Shown here in pieces: positions 56,291-64,000 of a stretch of 64,000 bases of DNA (positions within the stretch are counted from its first letter, which is position 1; each line of letters opens with the position of its first letter). The DNA is taken from the NCBI RefSeq assembly GCF_001713455.1, contig NZ_CP016464.1:743501-807500 (forward strand), written 5' to 3'. The stretch comes from Bosea sp. RAC05 (GTDB lineage Bacteria; Pseudomonadota; Alphaproteobacteria; Rhizobiales; Beijerinckiaceae). Under the pieces are notes generated by a model that worked only from the letters and a program-made list of their open reading frames with translations, had not been told where the DNA came from and searched no databases. A program made the position numbers and the translations under genes.

Positions 56291-56668
56291 TCACTCTGCG
56301 GCCGGCGGCTTCGGCGGGCCGCAGAAGATGTCGTAGATCACCGCGATCATTCGGCGGACATCGTCGTTGGCAAGGCTGTAGTAGACCGCCTTGCCGTCAC
56401 GCCGCGTCGTCACGAGCTGGTCGAGCCGCAGTCGCGCCAGCTGCTGCGACACCATGGGCTGGCGCAGCGAGAGAATGTTCTCGAGTTCGGTCACGGTCCG
56501 CTCTCGCTCGGCGAGCAGGCACAGCAGCAGCAGGCGGTTCTCATGCGACAGCGCCTTGAGGAAGTCGCTCGCCTTGCGGGCCTTGCGCATCAGGACGTCG
56601 AGTTCGGCGGAGAACTCCGCGCCGTCGCGCAGTTCGTCTTCGAGAGCCTTTGATACGATCGCGCTCAT
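56291..56668 (-). CDS. ArsR/SmtB-family regulator of the sox locus (SoxR/BigR/SqrR-like)
   Basis: Winged-helix repressor of 125 aa. The DNA-binding helix is LSLRQPMVSQQLARLR and the wing is TTRRDGKAVYYSLA. Two cysteines are placed as in the persulfide sensors SqrR/BigR: C50 in LLLLCLLAE and C116 in DIFCGPP. Metal-ligand sets of ArsR or SmtB are absent. In related species such proteins (SoxR) repress sox genes until a sulfur compound forms a polysulfide bridge. The ATG at 56668 is used; a TTG two codons up is open. It follows the SoxS-like gene with 2 bp overlap-scale spacing (TTGACCATG). Confidence 0.85.
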   Translation of the reverse strand: MSAIVSKALEDELRDGAEFSAELDVLMRKARKASDFLKALSHENRLLLLCLLAERERTVTELENILSLRQPMVSQQLARLRLDQLVTTRRDGKAVYYSLANDDVRRMIAVIYDIFCGPPKPPAAE

Positions 56669-56670
56669 GG

Positions 56671-57078
56671 TCAATCCAGTCTCGCGGCGGTGCCGCTCCG
56701 GTGAATGGGCTGTGGCACGTCAGCAAGCATCTTGCCAAGCAATCCCCAGAAGGCATCGTCGCCCTGATAGCCGGTGATGCGGCCCGTTTCGCGGCCATCC
56801 TCGAACAGCACGAAGGTCGGCGCGGCGATGACGGGCGCCGCGAGCCCGGCGAGGGTGGACCCGCCGGGCCTGAGCTCGACGCGCCGCAAGGGCGCCAGCC
56901 GGCCTTCTTCCGTCAGGTGATAGGCGGGTGCGACCTCGCGCTCGAAGCGCGCGCACCAGGGGCAGCCATCACGTGTGAACATGACGAGCTCCGCCGCCCC
57001 GGCCACCGGCACCAGGCCGGCGCAGAGGAGGGCGAGGAACGCCAGGAGCGCCCATGCGCGAGAACGGATCAAACCCAT
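56671..57078 (-). CDS. soxS: SoxS-like periplasmic thioredoxin
   Basis: Exported thioredoxin-fold protein of 135 aa. The signal or anchor is residues 1-28 (WALLAFLALLCAGLVPVAGAA), and the redox motif CPWC lies in FTRDGCPWCARFE (about residues 38-41). The cis-Pro segment is IAAPTFVLFEDG. In Paracoccus, SoxS reactivates SoxYZ; the position beside the regulator and divergent from the SoxW-like gene supports that name. It is the first gene of a leftward operon with the ArsR-type regulator. Confidence 0.75.
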   Translation of the reverse strand: MGLIRSRAWALLAFLALLCAGLVPVAGAAELVMFTRDGCPWCARFEREVAPAYHLTEEGRLAPLRRVELRPGGSTLAGLAAPVIAAPTFVLFEDGRETGRITGYQGDDAFWGLLGKMLADVPQPIHRSGTAARLD

Positions 57079-57084
57079 TGCGGT

Positions 57085-57106
57085 AACATAGTCGTATTCG
57101 TATGTT
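57085..57106. promoter_or_regulatory. Candidate operator between soxS-like and soxW-like genes
   Basis: The 76-bp divergent gap is AT-rich and carries AACATA (57085-57090) and TATGTT (57101-57106) as exact inverse arms 10 bp apart, with ATTCGTA inside (57096-57102). A related ATTCATA occurs at 59271-59277 in the soxA-soxY gap. These could bind the ArsR-type regulator; the GATTC-N8-GAATC pattern recalled for SqrR is not present, so this is tentative. Confidence 0.35.
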
Positions 57107-57154
57107 TATGCCAGTCACAGGCTGGCGGCTGCTGCCGCGCCCGGGAGTTTGGCC

Positions 57155-57724
57155 ATGCAGACGCGCCGCACGATCCTCGCCGCCGGCCTCTGTGTCGCCC
57201 TTCCGGGCGCCGCCTCTGCGCGGGCCACGCTGGGTGAGGATGGCCTTTACAAGCTCGACTGGTATCTCGAGAGCTTCCTCGACCTCGCCGACGATCTCGC
57301 GGCGGCAACGGCCGCCGGCAAGCGCTTCGCCATCCTCTGGGGTCTCAAGGGCTGCCCGGCCTGCCGCCGGATGCACGAGGTCCATCTCGCCAACCCGGCG
57401 ACGGAGCGCTATATCCGCGAGAATTTCGAGATCCTGCATCTCAACATTCTCGGCCAGCGCCCGGTCACCGATTTCGACGGCAGCAAGCCTGGCGAGAAGG
57501 CGTTCGCCGCGCACTATGCGATCGAGGGAACACCCTCGATCCAGTTCTTTCCCGAAACCGCCGAGGGGCTGGGCGCGAGGGCGCCCGCCGCCCGCGAGGT
57601 CGCGCGGATGCCGGGCCTGCCCGATCCGCGCGAGTTCCTCGCCTGGTTCCGCTTCGTGCGCGAGAAGGGCTACGAACGCGGCGCCTTCGCCGACTGGCCC
57701 GGGAAGAAGCCAGCCGGCGGCTGA
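57155..57724 (+). CDS. soxW: SoxW-like exported thioredoxin
   Basis: Thioredoxin-fold protein of 189 aa with an RR-containing export signal (MQTRRTILAAGLCVALPGAASA) and the redox motif CPAC in GLKGCPACRRMHEVHL. The segment IEGTPSIQFFPE holds the cis-Pro. SoxW proteins reduce periplasmic Sox components. GGGAG lies 8 nt before the ATG. Only 5 bp separate its stop from that of soxX, which runs toward it. The electron-feeding membrane protein SoxV/CcdA expected with SoxW is not in this window. Confidence 0.8.
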   Translation: MQTRRTILAAGLCVALPGAASARATLGEDGLYKLDWYLESFLDLADDLAAATAAGKRFAILWGLKGCPACRRMHEVHLANPATERYIRENFEILHLNILGQRPVTDFDGSKPGEKAFAAHYAIEGTPSIQFFPETAEGLGARAPAAREVARMPGLPDPREFLAWFRFVREKGYERGAFADWPGKKPAGG

Positions 57725-57729
57725 AGCGC

Positions 57730-58344
57730 CTATTTGTTCACCGGCGATTCGGGATCGAACAGATAGGCCATCACATCCTTGATCTGCTGCTCGTCGAGCA
57801 CCTTGTTGGTGCCGAAGCGCGGCATGTTCGAGCACGGCACCACCGCCATCGAATTGTAGATCTTGGTGTAGGCGTCCTTCATCGCCTCGGCGTCGTATTT
57901 CCGGTCCTTGCCATAGGCCGAGAGGCTGGGGCCGAGCGTGCCGTAGCTGACCTCCTTGGGGTCGAGCTGGTGGCAGGCGAAGCAGTTGCCGCCGGCGACG
58001 GTGCCCGGCGGATCGGAGAACTGGCCGCCCCGGCCGTTGTTGGCCACCGCATAGCCCTTCTTCCAGTCGCCGAGCAGCTTGCCGTCGGCCGGATAGGTGA
58101 CCTTGGCCAGTTCGCGCTTGATGATCGCCTCCGAATCCGCGGAGGAGACGTTGTTGCGTGTGGTGTTGCAGACAGCGAGCGACTCGTCGGGCGTGATGCG
58201 GGCCTGCCATTCGGGCGAGGCCTTGCCGAAGGTCGATTTGACATAGGCCTCGATCGTGGCCTGGCTCGGCTTCTGCTGCGCCAGCGCCGGGCCGGCGATC
58301 AGGAGCGCGGCGCAGGCCGCGGCGGCGAAAGCGGTTCTGGTCAT
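57730..58344 (-). CDS. soxX: SoxX c-type cytochrome subunit
   Basis: Periplasmic monohaem cytochrome of 204 aa, the small subunit of SoxAX, which joins thiosulfate to SoxY. Signal peptide residues 1-22 (ending ALAQ). Haem site CFACH (in GGNCFACHQLD) at about residues 120-124, axial Met in CSNMPRFG near 175. Additional N-terminal cysteine in LAVCNTTRNN. The C-terminal LDEQQIKDVMAYLFDPESPV is the usual SoxX end. It follows soxA by 13 bp on the same strand. Confidence 0.9.
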   Translation of the reverse strand: MTRTAFAAAACAALLIAGPALAQQKPSQATIEAYVKSTFGKASPEWQARITPDESLAVCNTTRNNVSSADSEAIIKRELAKVTYPADGKLLGDWKKGYAVANNGRGGQFSDPPGTVAGGNCFACHQLDPKEVSYGTLGPSLSAYGKDRKYDAEAMKDAYTKIYNSMAVVPCSNMPRFGTNKVLDEQQIKDVMAYLFDPESPVNK

Positions 58345-58357
58345 CGGTTCCGTCCTC

Positions 58358-59191
58358 TCAGCGCTTGATCGAAGGCACGGCGATCTCGCCGCCGGCGGCC
58401 TGCTTCTGCAGGAAGACGGTCAGCGCGGTCAGGCTGTCGGAGCCGTATTCGGGCACCGGCCAGCGCTGCTGGCGGTAGCAGTCCCAGAGCCGGTGCTGCA
58501 TCGTGCGCAGCGCGCTCTGCGAGACGCGGTAGGTCGGCCAGGACGCCATCGTCGCCTGCGCCGTGGCGCCTGCGACCGACAGGTTCGGCAGGCCCTGCAG
58601 ACGGATGCGCTTGCCTTCCTCGGCGTGGCAGGTGGCGCAGGAGAAATCCATCACGCCGCCGCGGCGGTAGAACAGCTCCTCGCCGACCGCCGCCATCTCG
58701 ATCTCCTTGGGATGGCTGAGCTGCGGCTGGATTTTCATCCCGCTCGACTTGTTGGCGATGAAGGCGGTGAGATCCTCCATGTCCGACGCGACGCCAGGCC
58801 CCGAGAAGCGGCGCTTCAGGACGTCGGCGGTGTCGAGCCCCTGCAACGTGACCATGCACCAGAGCAGGCGCTGTTCGGTGTCCATGACGCGGTCGGCATC
58901 GGCGAAATAGCGCGGCAGCTTGGCGAAGGCGCCATCGAGCTTGCCGGGTCCCTCGCCGAGATCGCAGGCCTCCAGCGACGCCTTCTTGGCGCCACGCGGC
59001 TCGGCCCAGAGCACCTCGCCGCGGTCGACCGCGAGGAAACCGGGATTCGAGAACGGGTCCGACAGCATCTGCCGGTAGCGCTCGATCTCTTTCTCGCTGT
59101 CGTCCTGTGGCGGGGCCTGTGCGGTCAGGTGCCCGGCGGCCAATGTCATGGCGGCCGCCAGCACAGCCGCTCCGATGGTGGGGAGCTTCAT
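58358..59191 (-). CDS. soxA: SoxA c-type cytochrome subunit, monohaem type
   Basis: Catalytic subunit of SoxAX, 277 aa. Signal peptide to about residue 26. One haem site CATCH in [13 protein letters not shown] (about 180-185). The active-site cysteine is in [11 protein letters not shown] (about 233). The N-terminal half has paired cysteines (ACDLGEGPG and LLWCMV) where dihaem SoxA has its second haem, so this is the monohaem (type II) form seen in Starkeya. First gene of soxAX, divergent from soxYZBCD. Confidence 0.9.
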   Translation of the reverse strand: MKLPTIGAAVLAAAMTLAAGHLTAQAPPQDDSEKEIERYRQMLSDPFSNPGFLAVDRGEVLWAEPRGAKKASLEACDLGEGPGKLDGAFAKLPRYFADADRVMDTEQRLLWCMVTLQGLDTADVLKRRFSGPGVASDMEDLTAFIANKSSGMKIQPQLSHPKEIEMAAVGEELFYRRGGVMDFSCATCHAEEGKRIRLQGLPNLSVAGATAQATMASWPTYRVSQSALRTMQHRLWDCYRQQRWPVPEYGSDSLTALTVFLQKQAAGGEIAVPSIKR

Positions 59192-59366
59192 CCCTTGCCC
59201 TTTCGTTTCCTCAGGCGGCCGCGGTTTTGCGACCTTCGTTGCACGCCCCTCTCTGTCGGAGGGACTTTACATTCATAGAAAACAATATCACGATACGTGC
59301 AAATGATGATCGCGTGGCGGCCCCGTCGTCAAGAGCGGAACACGAACATTTCCAAGGAGGAAGCCG
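59192..59366. promoter_or_regulatory. Divergent sox control region (soxA / soxY)
   Basis: 175 bp between soxA and soxY with an AT-rich core (about 59268-59310) including ATTCATAGAAAACAATAT, then GGAGG 8 nt before the soxY ATG. Promoters for both operons should lie here. ATTCATA echoes ATTCGTA of the soxS-soxW gap. No strict palindrome was found. Confidence 0.4.
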
Positions 59367-59831
59367 ATGCCATCCCCGATCGCGGGCCTGACCCGCCGCA
59401 GCACCCTCACGGCCGGCGCGCTCGCCGCTTTCGCGACGCTTCTCGGCTCGCGCCTCGCCTTCGCCGATGAAAAGGCGGTCATGGCGGAGATCAAGAAGCT
59501 CTATGGCGACAAGCCGCTGGGCGAGGGCAAGATCAAGCTCGACGTGCCCGAGATCGCCGAGAACGGTCTCGTCGTTCCCGTCAATGTCGAGGTCGAAAGC
59601 CCGATGACGGAGGCCGACTACGTCAAGGCCGTCCACATCTATGCCGACGGCAATCCGCAGCCCGGCATCGTCAGCTACAGCTTCACGCCCGCCTGCGGCA
59701 AGGCCTCGGCCGCAACCCGCATGCGCCTCGCCCAGACGCAGAACATCGTCTGCGTCGCCGAGATGTCGAACGGCGCCCTCCACATGGCCAAGGCCAACGT
59801 CAAGGTCACCATCGGTGGTTGCGGCGGCTGA
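59367..59831 (+). CDS. soxY: SoxY sulfur-carrier subunit
   Basis: Carrier protein of 154 aa that holds the sulfur intermediate on its C-terminal cysteine. The end reads VKVTIGGCGG, the conserved GGCGG swinging arm. A twin-arginine-type signal (LTRRSTLTAGALAAFATLLGSRLAFA) exports it with SoxZ. AAGGAGGAAG is a strong ribosome site. First gene of soxYZBCD, 51 bp before soxZ. Confidence 0.95.
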   Translation: MPSPIAGLTRRSTLTAGALAAFATLLGSRLAFADEKAVMAEIKKLYGDKPLGEGKIKLDVPEIAENGLVVPVNVEVESPMTEADYVKAVHIYADGNPQPGIVSYSFTPACGKASAATRMRLAQTQNIVCVAEMSNGALHMAKANVKVTIGGCGG

Positions 59832-59882
59832 CCGTCGCTGCTCCCGCCCCACAAAAAAACGACTTCAGGTGAGGACAACGCC

Positions 59883-60212
59883 ATGACCACCAAACCCACA
59901 CCGCGCGTGCGCGTGCCGGCCAAGGCTGCAGCCGGCGAGCTGATCGAGATCAAGACCCTGATCTCCCACGAGATGGAATCGGGCCAGCGCAAGGATGCTC
60001 AGGGCAAGACCATCCCGCGCAAGATCATCAACAAGTTCAGCGCGAGCTTCAACGGCAAGCCCGTCTTCGCCGCCGACTGGCACCCGGCGATCTCGGCCAA
60101 CCCCTACCAGTCGTTTTTCTTCAAGGCGACCGAGTCGGGCGAGTTCACCTTCGTCTGGAAGGATGACGACGGCTCCGAGTACAGCTCGAAGAACAAGCTG
60201 ACCGTCGGCTGA
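59883..60212 (+). CDS. soxZ: SoxZ sulfur-carrier partner subunit
   Basis: Immunoglobulin-like partner of SoxY, 109 aa with no signal peptide of its own; it is carried out by SoxY's Tat signal. The whole family pattern is present: RVRVPAKAAAGELIEIKTLISHEMESG, FSASFNGKPVFAADWHPAISANPYQSF and FVWKDDDGSEYSSKNKLTV. GAGGACAACGCC precedes the ATG. Two stem-loops follow before soxB. Confidence 0.95.
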   Translation: MTTKPTPRVRVPAKAAAGELIEIKTLISHEMESGQRKDAQGKTIPRKIINKFSASFNGKPVFAADWHPAISANPYQSFFFKATESGEFTFVWKDDDGSEYSSKNKLTVG

Positions 60213-60217
60213 ACGAG

Positions 60218-60279
60218 CCGGCCCGCCGGGCCGGCGACACTCCTGATGACGCGACGCGCGATGTCCAGGAGGACATCGC
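60218..60279 (+). terminator. Tandem stem-loops between soxZ and soxB
   Basis: Two exact hairpins in the 105-bp gap: GCCGGCCC/GGGCCGGC with a 3-nt loop (60218-60236), and GCGATGTCC/GGACATCGC with AGGA loop (60258-60279). No T run follows either. They may stabilise soxYZ mRNA or weaken read-through, giving more SoxYZ carrier than SoxB enzyme. Confidence 0.65.
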
Positions 60280-60317
60280 CGGTGGGCGGCGCTCGGCGTT
60301 CGCCCAGAGGGTGAATC

Positions 60318-62015
60318 ATGGTCACGAGACGCGAATTCCTCCAGGCGACGGCCGCCGCCGCAGCGATTGCGACAGCCTCCGGACTCGGCCCGCTCGGGCG
60401 GGCGGCGGCACAGCAGAAGCTGGCGCAGAGCGACATCCTGCGCTTCGATCCGCTGGGCACGCTGACGATCCTGCATGTCACCGACATCCATGCGCAGCTG
60501 ATGCCGCTGCATTTCCGCGAGCCCTCGATCAATCTCGGCGTCGGTCCTGCCAGGGGGCAGCCGCCGCATCTCGTCGACGCCGAGTTCCGTGCGCATTTCA
60601 AGATCGCCGCCGGCTCCGCCGACGCCTTCGCCCTGACCTCGGACGACTTCGTCGCCCTGGCGAAGACCTATGGCCGGATGGGCGGGCTCGACCGCGTCGC
60701 GACACTGGTCAAGGCCGTCAGGGCCGAGCGCGGTGACGACAAGGTGCTGCTGCTCGACGGCGGCGACACCTGGCAGGGCAGCTGGTCCTCGCTCCAGACC
60801 AAGGGGCAGGACATGGTCGACGTCATGTCGGCCCTGAAGACCGACGCCATGGTCGGGCACTGGGAGTTCACGCTCGGTGCCGAGCGCGTCAAGGAGATCG
60901 CCGAGAGCGCACCCTTCGCCTTCCTCGCCCAGAACATCCGCGACCGGGAATGGAACGAGCCGGTCTTCCCGCCGCGCAAGGTCTTCGAGAAGGGTGGCGT
61001 CAAGGTCGCGGTGATCGGCCAGGCGCTGCCGCGCACGGCCATCGCCAATCCGCGCTGGATGTTCCCGGACTGGGAGTTCGGCATCCGCGAGGAGGAGATT
61101 CAGAAGCAGGTCGACGAGGCGCGGGGCGAGGGCGCCGCCGTGGTCGTGCTGCTCTCCCATAACGGCTTCGACGTCGACAAGAAGCTCGCCTCGCGGGTCA
61201 AGGGCCTCGACATCATCCTCACCGCCCACACCCATGACGCGATGCCGGGCCTGATCCGCGTCGGCGACACCGTGCTCGTCGGCTCGGGCTCGCATGGGAA
61301 GTTCGTCTCGCGGCTCGACATCGCCACCAGGGACGGCAAGCTCGCCGACATCCGCTTCAAGCTGATGCCGGTCTTCTCGGACGCGATCGCCCCCGATGCC
61401 GACATGGCCGCGCTGATCACAAAGGTGCGCGCGCCCTATGCCGCCGATCTCGCGAAGGAAATCGGCCGGACGGATTCGCTGCTCTACCGGCGCGGCAACT
61501 TCAACGGCACCTTCGACGATCTGATCTGCGAGGCCATGCTGGAGCAGCGCGACGCCGAGATCGCGCTGTCGCCGGGCTTCCGCTGGGGCGGCACGCTGCT
61601 GCCGGGCGACGCCATCACCTGGGAGGCGATCACCAACGCCACGGCGATGACCTACCCCAACTGCTACCGCAACGAGATGACCGGCGCGCAGCTCAAGGAG
61701 ATCCTCGAGGACGTTGCCGACAACATCTTCCACCCCGACCCCTATTTCCAGGGCGGTGGCGACATGGTCCGCATCGGCGGCATGGGCTACGCGATCGACG
61801 TCGGCAAGCCGATGGGCAGCCGCATCTCCGGCCTGACGCATCTGAAATCGGGCCAGCCGATCGATGCCGCGCGGAAATATGTCGTCGCCGGCTGGGCCAG
61901 CGTCAACGAAGGCACGCAAGGCCCGCCGATCTGGGACGTGGTCCGCACCCATGTCGCCGCGCGCAAGACCGTCAGCATCCGCCCCAACGACGCCGTCAAG
62001 GTCAGCGGCGCCTGA
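60318..62015 (+). CDS. soxB: SoxB sulfate thiol esterase
   Basis: Periplasmic hydrolase of 565 aa that releases sulfate from SoxYZ-bound thiosulfonate, using two Mn ions. Tat signal TRREFLQATAAAAAIA. Metallophosphoesterase motifs DIHAQLMP, LDGGDTWQGS, VGHWEFTLGAER (GNHE-like), LLSHNGFD and LTAHTHDAMP are in order, and a 5'-nucleotidase-like C-terminal domain follows from about residue 385. The start has GGGTGAATC ahead. Next gene is soxC after 46 bp. Confidence 0.95.
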   Translation: MVTRREFLQATAAAAAIATASGLGPLGRAAAQQKLAQSDILRFDPLGTLTILHVTDIHAQLMPLHFREPSINLGVGPARGQPPHLVDAEFRAHFKIAAGSADAFALTSDDFVALAKTYGRMGGLDRVATLVKAVRAERGDDKVLLLDGGDTWQGSWSSLQTKGQDMVDVMSALKTDAMVGHWEFTLGAERVKEIAESAPFAFLAQNIRDREWNEPVFPPRKVFEKGGVKVAVIGQALPRTAIANPRWMFPDWEFGIREEEIQKQVDEARGEGAAVVVLLSHNGFDVDKKLASRVKGLDIILTAHTHDAMPGLIRVGDTVLVGSGSHGKFVSRLDIATRDGKLADIRFKLMPVFSDAIAPDADMAALITKVRAPYAADLAKEIGRTDSLLYRRGNFNGTFDDLICEAMLEQRDAEIALSPGFRWGGTLLPGDAITWEAITNATAMTYPNCYRNEMTGAQLKEILEDVADNIFHPDPYFQGGGDMVRIGGMGYAIDVGKPMGSRISGLTHLKSGQPIDAARKYVVAGWASVNEGTQGPPIWDVVRTHVAARKTVSIRPNDAVKVSGA

Positions 62016-62061
62016 GCGCGCCCCGCCGATCCTGGGCACCACAACCACGGGACATCCGCCG

Positions 62062-63339
62062 ATGAGCTCAGACCCGAAGACCGAACCGCTCGACCGCAGG
62101 CGCTTTCTCGGCGCCGCCGGCCTCGCCGGCGCGGGGCTCGCCGCCTCCGCGCTGCCGCTGCGGGCGCAGGAGGCCAAACCCGATCCGCTGATCACCGAGG
62201 TTCAGGACTGGAACCGCTATCTCGGCGAGGGCGTAGACAAGCGCCCCTATGGCACGCCGTCGCCCTTCGAGAAGCACATCGTCCGCCGTGACGTCTCCTG
62301 GCTGACGGCCTCGCCGGATTCCTCGGTGAATTTTACGCCGCTGCATGAGCTCGACGGCATCATCACCCCGTCGGGCCTGTGCTTCGAGCGCCATCATGGC
62401 GGCATCGCCGAGATCAACCCCGCCAATCATCGGCTCATGATCCATGGCCTGGTCGACAAGCCGCTGGTCTTCACGATGGAAGACATCCGGCGGATGCCGC
62501 GCCAGAACCACGTGCACTTTCTCGAATGCGCCGCCAATTCCGGCATGGAGTGGCGCGGCGCGCAGCTCAACGGCTGCCAGTTCACCCACGGCATGATCCA
62601 TAACGTCATGTATACGGGCGTGCCGCTGAAGCTGCTGCTCGCCGAGGCCGGGCTCAAGCCCAGCGCCAAATGGCTGATGCTGGAGGGCGCCGACGCCTCG
62701 GGCATGAACCGCTCGCTCCCGGTCGAGAAGGCGCTCGACGACGTGCTGATCGCCTTTGCCATGAATGGCGAGGCGCTGCGCCCCGAGCAGGGCTACCCGC
62801 TGCGGGCCGTGGTTCCCGGTTGGGAGGGCAATATCTGGGTGAAGTGGCTGCGCCGCATCGAGGCCGGCGACAAGCCCTGGCAGGCGCGCGAGGAAACCTC
62901 GAAATACACCGATCTCCTGGCTGACGGCCGCTCGCGCCGCTACACCTTCATCATGGACGCCAAGTCGGTGGTGACGAATCCCTCGCCGCAGGCACCTCTG
63001 AAGCACAAGGGCCGCAACGTGCTCTCGGGGCTCGCCTGGTCGGGCCGCGGCACGATCAAGCGGGTCGACGTCACGCTAGACGGCGGCAGGAACTGGCAGT
63101 CCGCCCGCATCGACGGGCCCGTGCTCGAGAAGTCGCTGACTCGCTTCTATGTCGATTTCGACTGGGCCGGGCAGGAACTGCTGATCCAGTCCCGCGCCAT
63201 GGATTCGACCGGCTATGTCCAGCCGACCAAGGACGAGCTGCGCAAGGTCCGCGGCGTCAACTCCATCTACCACAACAACGGCATCCAGACCTGGCATGTC
63301 CGGCCCAACGGGGAGACCGAGAATGTCGAGATCGCTTAA
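62062..63339 (+). CDS. soxC: SoxC molybdopterin sulfur dehydrogenase subunit
   Basis: Sulfite-oxidase-family molybdenum subunit of 425 aa, forming Sox(CD)2 with SoxD to oxidise the sulfane sulfur. Tat signal DRRRFLGAAGLAGAGLAASALPL. The molybdenum-ligating Cys lies in HFLECAANSGMEWRG (about residue 156). The C-terminal Mo-co dimerisation domain includes GLAWSGRGTIKRVDVTLDGG. The ORF opens at 61864 inside soxB; the ATG at 62062 with GGGAC before it is the conserved start. Overlaps soxD by 17 nt. Confidence 0.93.
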   Translation: MSSDPKTEPLDRRRFLGAAGLAGAGLAASALPLRAQEAKPDPLITEVQDWNRYLGEGVDKRPYGTPSPFEKHIVRRDVSWLTASPDSSVNFTPLHELDGIITPSGLCFERHHGGIAEINPANHRLMIHGLVDKPLVFTMEDIRRMPRQNHVHFLECAANSGMEWRGAQLNGCQFTHGMIHNVMYTGVPLKLLLAEAGLKPSAKWLMLEGADASGMNRSLPVEKALDDVLIAFAMNGEALRPEQGYPLRAVVPGWEGNIWVKWLRRIEAGDKPWQAREETSKYTDLLADGRSRRYTFIMDAKSVVTNPSPQAPLKHKGRNVLSGLAWSGRGTIKRVDVTLDGGRNWQSARIDGPVLEKSLTRFYVDFDWAGQELLIQSRAMDSTGYVQPTKDELRKVRGVNSIYHNNGIQTWHVRPNGETENVEIA

Positions 63340-64000
63340 GCCCGTCCTGCTGTCATGCCTGGCCGCTCTCGCCATCATCGGCGCCGGCCCGCTGATCGCC
63401 CAGACCGCCAAAACGCCTCCGGCGGAGAAGGCGGCCCCGGCCGCCAGCGCCCAGGCGCCGGCAGCCACGCCTGCCGCCCCGGCGAAGCCCGCGCCGCTCG
63501 GGTTGGGCCGCCTCGCGCTGCCGGCCGAGATCAAGGCCTGGGACATCGACGTCCGCCCCGACGGCGTCGGTCTGCCGCCGGGCAAGGGCACGGTCCGGCA
63601 GGGCGACGAGCTCTTCCAGGCGCAGTGCGCCAGCTGCCATGGCGAGTTCGGCCAGGGCAATGGCCGCTGGCCGGTGCTGGCGGGTGGGCAGGGCACGCTC
63701 ACCGCCGACCGGCCCGAGAAGACGATCGGCTCGTTCTGGCCGGATCTCTCGACCGTCTACGACTACATTCACCGCGCCATGCCGTTCGGCAACGCCCAGT
63801 CGCTGAGCCCCGACGACACCTACGCGCTGACGGCCTATCTGCTGTTCCTCAACGACATCGTGAAGGACGAGGACTTCGAATTGTCGGACAAGAACTTCAC
63901 GTCGGTGAAGCTTCCCAATGCCGGCGCCTTCTACGACGATGATCGCGAGACGGCTGAGAAGGCGTTCTGGGGCAAGGAGCCCTGCATGACGAACTGCAAA
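63323..64000 (+). CDS. soxD: SoxD c-type cytochrome subunit (truncated by window end)
   Basis: Start of soxD, 226 codons without a stop up to the window edge. The ATG lies inside the soxC end (17-nt overlap). Signal peptide MSRSLKPVLLSCLAALAIIGAGPLIAQ, an Ala/Pro-rich linker (about residues 30-65), then a cytochrome domain with haem site CASCH in QCASCHGEFGQGNG (about 103-107) and Met-containing YIHRAMPFGNAQSL. The last visible part, EKAFWGKEPCMTNCK, leads to the second domain. SoxD passes electrons from SoxC. Not a truncated gene as far as can be seen. Confidence 0.9.
   Translation, partial: MSRSLKPVLLSCLAALAIIGAGPLIAQTAKTPPAEKAAPAASAQAPAATPAAPAKPAPLGLGRLALPAEIKAWDIDVRPDGVGLPPGKGTVRQGDELFQAQCASCHGEFGQGNGRWPVLAGGQGTLTADRPEKTIGSFWPDLSTVYDYIHRAMPFGNAQSLSPDDTYALTAYLLFLNDIVKDEDFELSDKNFTSVKLPNAGAFYDDDRETAEKAFWGKEPCMTNCK

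Overview
The window is GC-rich, gene-dense chromosomal DNA. It looks like an alphaproteobacterium of the order Hyphomicrobiales, plausibly Bosea or a relative. The reasons are an aapJQMP amino-acid transporter behind a sigma-54-type promoter, an Irr-box-like iron motif, an ECF sigma factor paired with a DUF1109/NrsF-type regulator, and a full thiosulfate-oxidising sox locus. No rRNA, tRNA, insertion sequence, phage gene or CRISPR array was seen. Most genes sit in tight operons with 1-8 nt overlaps.

Layout. 0-4.4 kb: an AfuABC/FbpABC-type ABC importer with a fused double permease. 4.5-9.7 kb: a Na/Pi cotransporter-PhoU protein, a Nudix hydrolase, an ArgE/DapE peptidase, a small cytochrome c and an alpha/beta hydrolase. 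9.9-15.7 kb: a signalling cluster (exported FecR protein, Crp/Fnr regulator, CHASE2-class III cyclase, OmpA-like protein, formylglycine-enzyme-like protein). 15.7-18.7 kb: a TAXI-type TRAP transporter. 19.1-22.0 kb: nadC followed by a fusion of PhnN (ribose 1,5-bisphosphokinase) with an AMP/thymidine phosphorylase-like enzyme. 22.2-27.9 kb: branched-chain 2-oxoacid dehydrogenase genes with a divergent Lrp-type regulator; the E3 gene is frameshifted at a G run. 28.1-32.5 kb: a DUF983 protein, a siderophore-type Fec ABC importer and a divergent methyltransferase sharing an Irr-box-like site. 32.5-40.7 kb: ECF sigma/NrsF, an esterase, a ThDP enzyme, an OpgC-like membrane protein, a TPR protein, a YHS protein, a DUF2798 protein and an SDR protein lacking the usual catalytic pair. 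40.9-45.5 kb: aapJQMP. 45.6-54.0 kb: a small Gly/Tyr-rich protein, a BtpA/SgcQ-PfkB-SIS catabolic operon, and a divergent DeoR regulator with a PotD/Fbp-type ABC importer. 54.3-55.2 kb: purU. 55.2 kb to the end: the sox locus (YeeE, ArsR-type regulator, SoxS-like and SoxW-like thioredoxins, soxXA, soxYZBC, and a soxD cut by the window edge).

How the parts may work together. The sox products form a periplasmic thiosulfate-oxidation system, with SoxAX reading away from SoxYZBCD and a persulfide-sensor-like ArsR protein as probable regulator. NadC plus the PhnN-phosphorylase fusion suggest a local supply of PRPP: a nucleotide is phosphorolysed to ribose 1,5-bisphosphate, which is kinased to PRPP, which NadC consumes. 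The BtpA-PfkB-SIS operon and its divergent importer look like uptake and breakdown of an unidentified sugar or sugar-amine. These pathway readings are inferences from families and gene order; the sequence shows only the genes, motifs and spacing.
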